A stretch of 64,000 nt of DNA, from contig CAVUCE010000008.1 of NCBI GenBank assembly GCA_963739985.1, positions 1 through 64,000 of the forward strand, read 5' to 3'. The stretch is from CAVUCE01 sp963739985 (lineage in GTDB: Bacteria; Bacteroidota; Ignavibacteria; Ignavibacteriales; Ignavibacteriaceae). The notes under the pieces are model-generated. The model had not been told where the DNA came from and did not search any database. It worked only from the letters and a program-made list of their open reading frames with translations. Shown one piece after another: positions 62,736 through 64,000 of the stretch (positions are counted from its first letter, which is position 1; each line of letters begins with the position of its first letter). The translations under genes were made by a program, and so were the position numbers.

Positions 62736-62784
62736 TTTAACCTCCTTTATTATTCATTTATTAAAAATCATTGTTTACATCAAT

Positions 62785-62812
62785 TGCGGACACTGAATGC
62801 ACAATGTCCGCA
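62785..62812 (-). terminator. Hairpin between hppD and hmgA
   Basis: TGCGGACA and TGTCCGCA form a perfect 8-bp stem with a 12-base loop, 31 bases after the hppD stop. There is no real T-run, so it may be an attenuating or mRNA-stabilising hairpin inside the operon. Confidence 0.45.
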
Positions 62813-62842
62813 GGAAGTTATCTCTTTTATCTTTTTAAGCAA

Positions 62843-63967
62843 TTAATCTTCATCTTTATCAAAATTCCCTCTTAACATTTGATCTTTTTCTATAGATTCG
62901 AAAAGAGATTGGAAATTTCCTTGACCAAATCCTAAAGCGCCTCTTTTTCTTTGAATAATTTCATAAAAAAATGTTGGCCTATCACCGATAGGTTTTGTGA
63001 ATAATTGTAGTAAATAACCGGTGCCTTCAGAATCATCGCAAAGAATTCCGTATTTTTGAAGCTCATCAATGTCTTCATCAATTTTAATCTTCTTGTTTCT
63101 GAGCATATCATAATAAGTATCAGGCGGAGTTAAAAATTCGATGCCATTGGCTTTCATATTAGCGATTGATTTTAATATATCTTTTGATGAGATAGCAATG
63201 TGTTGGATACCGGAACCAAGATATTCATCAATATATTCCTCAATCTGTGATTTTTTCAATCCTTCAAATGGTTCATTAATTGGATTTTTAACAGGAGCTC
63301 CTTCTTTTGATCTTACTACCTTTGACAATAAAGCTGAATATTGTGTAGAAATATCGCCGGCGCCGAACTCAATAAATGTTTCAAAATTTAATGTTTCATT
63401 CAGATAATTTTCCCATAAATTCATTTCGTTTATGCGCACATTACCAACAATATGATCGATTTCCTGCAATCCGCTATCTTCGCAATGTAATTCAATTTTC
63501 TGAATCGGTTGACCGAACCCGGGTTTGAATAAACCTTTGTAATTATCTTTATTAATAAAAACAATTTCTGCATCATCATATAATTTAATTGCAGCTTCTT
63601 CTATGTATCCATTTTCATCTGAAAATTTCTTAGGATTCCTAACAGGTATTCCCCCGTTTTTAATCGCATTTTCAAAAGCTGTCTTTACATTTTTAACGTT
63701 CAAAGACCAACGCTTTACGCCGTCTCCATGCTTTTCAACAAATGAAGATATTTCATAAGTGCTTGGTTTTACAGAAGAAGTCACCACAATCTGAATATTA
63801 TTTTTAGTCAAATAGTATGAAGCCCTATCTCTATTCCCTGTTTCAGGGCCAAGATAGCCGGAAATCTTAAAACCCATTGCCTTGGCGTGCCAGTAAGCCC
63901 ACATTTTGGATGAGCCTACATAAAATTCGATAAAATCGTATCCGATTATTCCTAATGAATTCGACAT
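62843..63967 (-). CDS. hppD: 4-hydroxyphenylpyruvate dioxygenase
   Basis: 374 residues. Two vicinal-oxygen-chelate domains: IIGYDFIEFYVGSSKMWAYW, then QEIDHIVGNVRINEMNLWEN with the first iron His, SGIQHIAISSKDILKSIANM with the second, and PTFFYEIIQRKRGALGFGQG with the iron Glu. Makes homogentisate from 4-hydroxyphenylpyruvate with oxygen. First gene of the degradation cluster; AGAGGAGTTAAG precedes the ATG. Confidence 0.95.
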   Translation of the reverse strand: MSNSLGIIGYDFIEFYVGSSKMWAYWHAKAMGFKISGYLGPETGNRDRASYYLTKNNIQIVVTSSVKPSTYEISSFVEKHGDGVKRWSLNVKNVKTAFENAIKNGGIPVRNPKKFSDENGYIEEAAIKLYDDAEIVFINKDNYKGLFKPGFGQPIQKIELHCEDSGLQEIDHIVGNVRINEMNLWENYLNETLNFETFIEFGAGDISTQYSALLSKVVRSKEGAPVKNPINEPFEGLKKSQIEEYIDEYLGSGIQHIAISSKDILKSIANMKANGIEFLTPPDTYYDMLRNKKIKIDEDIDELQKYGILCDDSEGTGYLLQLFTKPIGDRPTFFYEIIQRKRGALGFGQGNFQSLFESIEKDQMLRGNFDKDED

Positions 63968-64000
63968 CTTAACTCCTCTTTAAATTTATTTTAACAATTA

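Noticed and set aside
1..64000. CRISPR arrays, rRNA and tRNA genes, prophage, replication origin
   Set aside because: No regularly spaced repeats, no tRNA-like cloverleaf or rRNA sequence, no phage structural genes and no DnaA-box clusters were seen on reading.

Overview
The window is an AT-rich chromosomal segment that looks like a member of the Ignavibacteriota (Bacteroidota/Chlorobi side). At least five exported proteins end in the type IX secretion (T9SS) sorting domain with the core YQNYPNPFNPxT or a close variant. A PorV/PorQ-like protein is present, atpD-atpC stand alone without the rest of the F1 genes (as in Chlorobi/Bacteroidota), and a Bacteroidota-style promoter (TTTG-N20-TAnnTTTG) precedes atpD. 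No rRNA, tRNA or CRISPR array was seen.

Layout. (1) 1-4073: an integron. An IntI-type integrase (3117-4073) is followed on its 3' side by an attI candidate, a first cassette encoding a T9SS-exported beta-propeller, and two further cassettes separated by two attC-like elements whose stem arms differ in sequence but share the same fold. The integrase lies on the same strand as the array, so it is inverted relative to the usual layout. (2) 4074-6940: non-coding or decayed DNA, an exported BNR/sialidase-like gene with a frameshift, and two tandem palindromic repeats. (3) 6941-14345, housekeeping and redox genes: thioredoxin reductase with an atypical thioredoxin; an Rrf2/IscR regulator with an IscR-type operator, followed by iscS, an unknown gene and an A-type Fe-S carrier; Mn-type superoxide dismutase; a Lon-N protein; atpDC. 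(4) 14464-27558: a seven-gene same-strand cell-surface operon (three large exported proteins, two lipoproteins, a TonB-dependent receptor and a PorV-like protein). (5) 27851-34865: a 2-oxo acid dehydrogenase complex with lipoate genes (lpdA, lipB, fused E1, two-lipoyl E2, lipA).

(6) 35119-49179: an anaerobic respiration and molybdenum-cofactor region. Three transcription units (Rieske plus a cytochrome b/multihaem c fusion; an AhpD-like gene plus moaA-moaC-MOSC-moeA-mobA; a MerR regulator plus a PhsABC-like molybdoenzyme, two YeeE/YedE sulfur transporters and a rhodanese-like protein) each start with the same module, TGGC-N8-TTGATATTTATAAATATCAA (last half degenerate in one copy). The catalytic molybdoprotein and the rhodanese-like protein both end in AIKEGC, encoded by different codons. 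I read this as one regulon for periplasmic sulfur-compound respiration with cofactor supply included; this is the best candidate for an undescribed system here.

(7) 49320-52432: msrB and a three-gene corrinoid methyl-transfer module (UroD-like methyltransferase, corrinoid protein, homocysteine methyltransferase). (8) 52546-55767: thioredoxin-TPR protein and cytochrome bd oxidase. (9) 56010-63967: a STAS protein and a tyrosine/homogentisate degradation cluster (hppD, hmgA, aminotransferase, fahA, flavin-reductase-like protein, acetoacetyl-CoA synthetase) with no maleylacetoacetate isomerase.

Eight apparent single-base frameshifts in seven genes all lie left of 30 kb, including in genes expected to be needed (E2, IscR-type regulator). 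Sequence error is therefore at least as likely as true gene decay.
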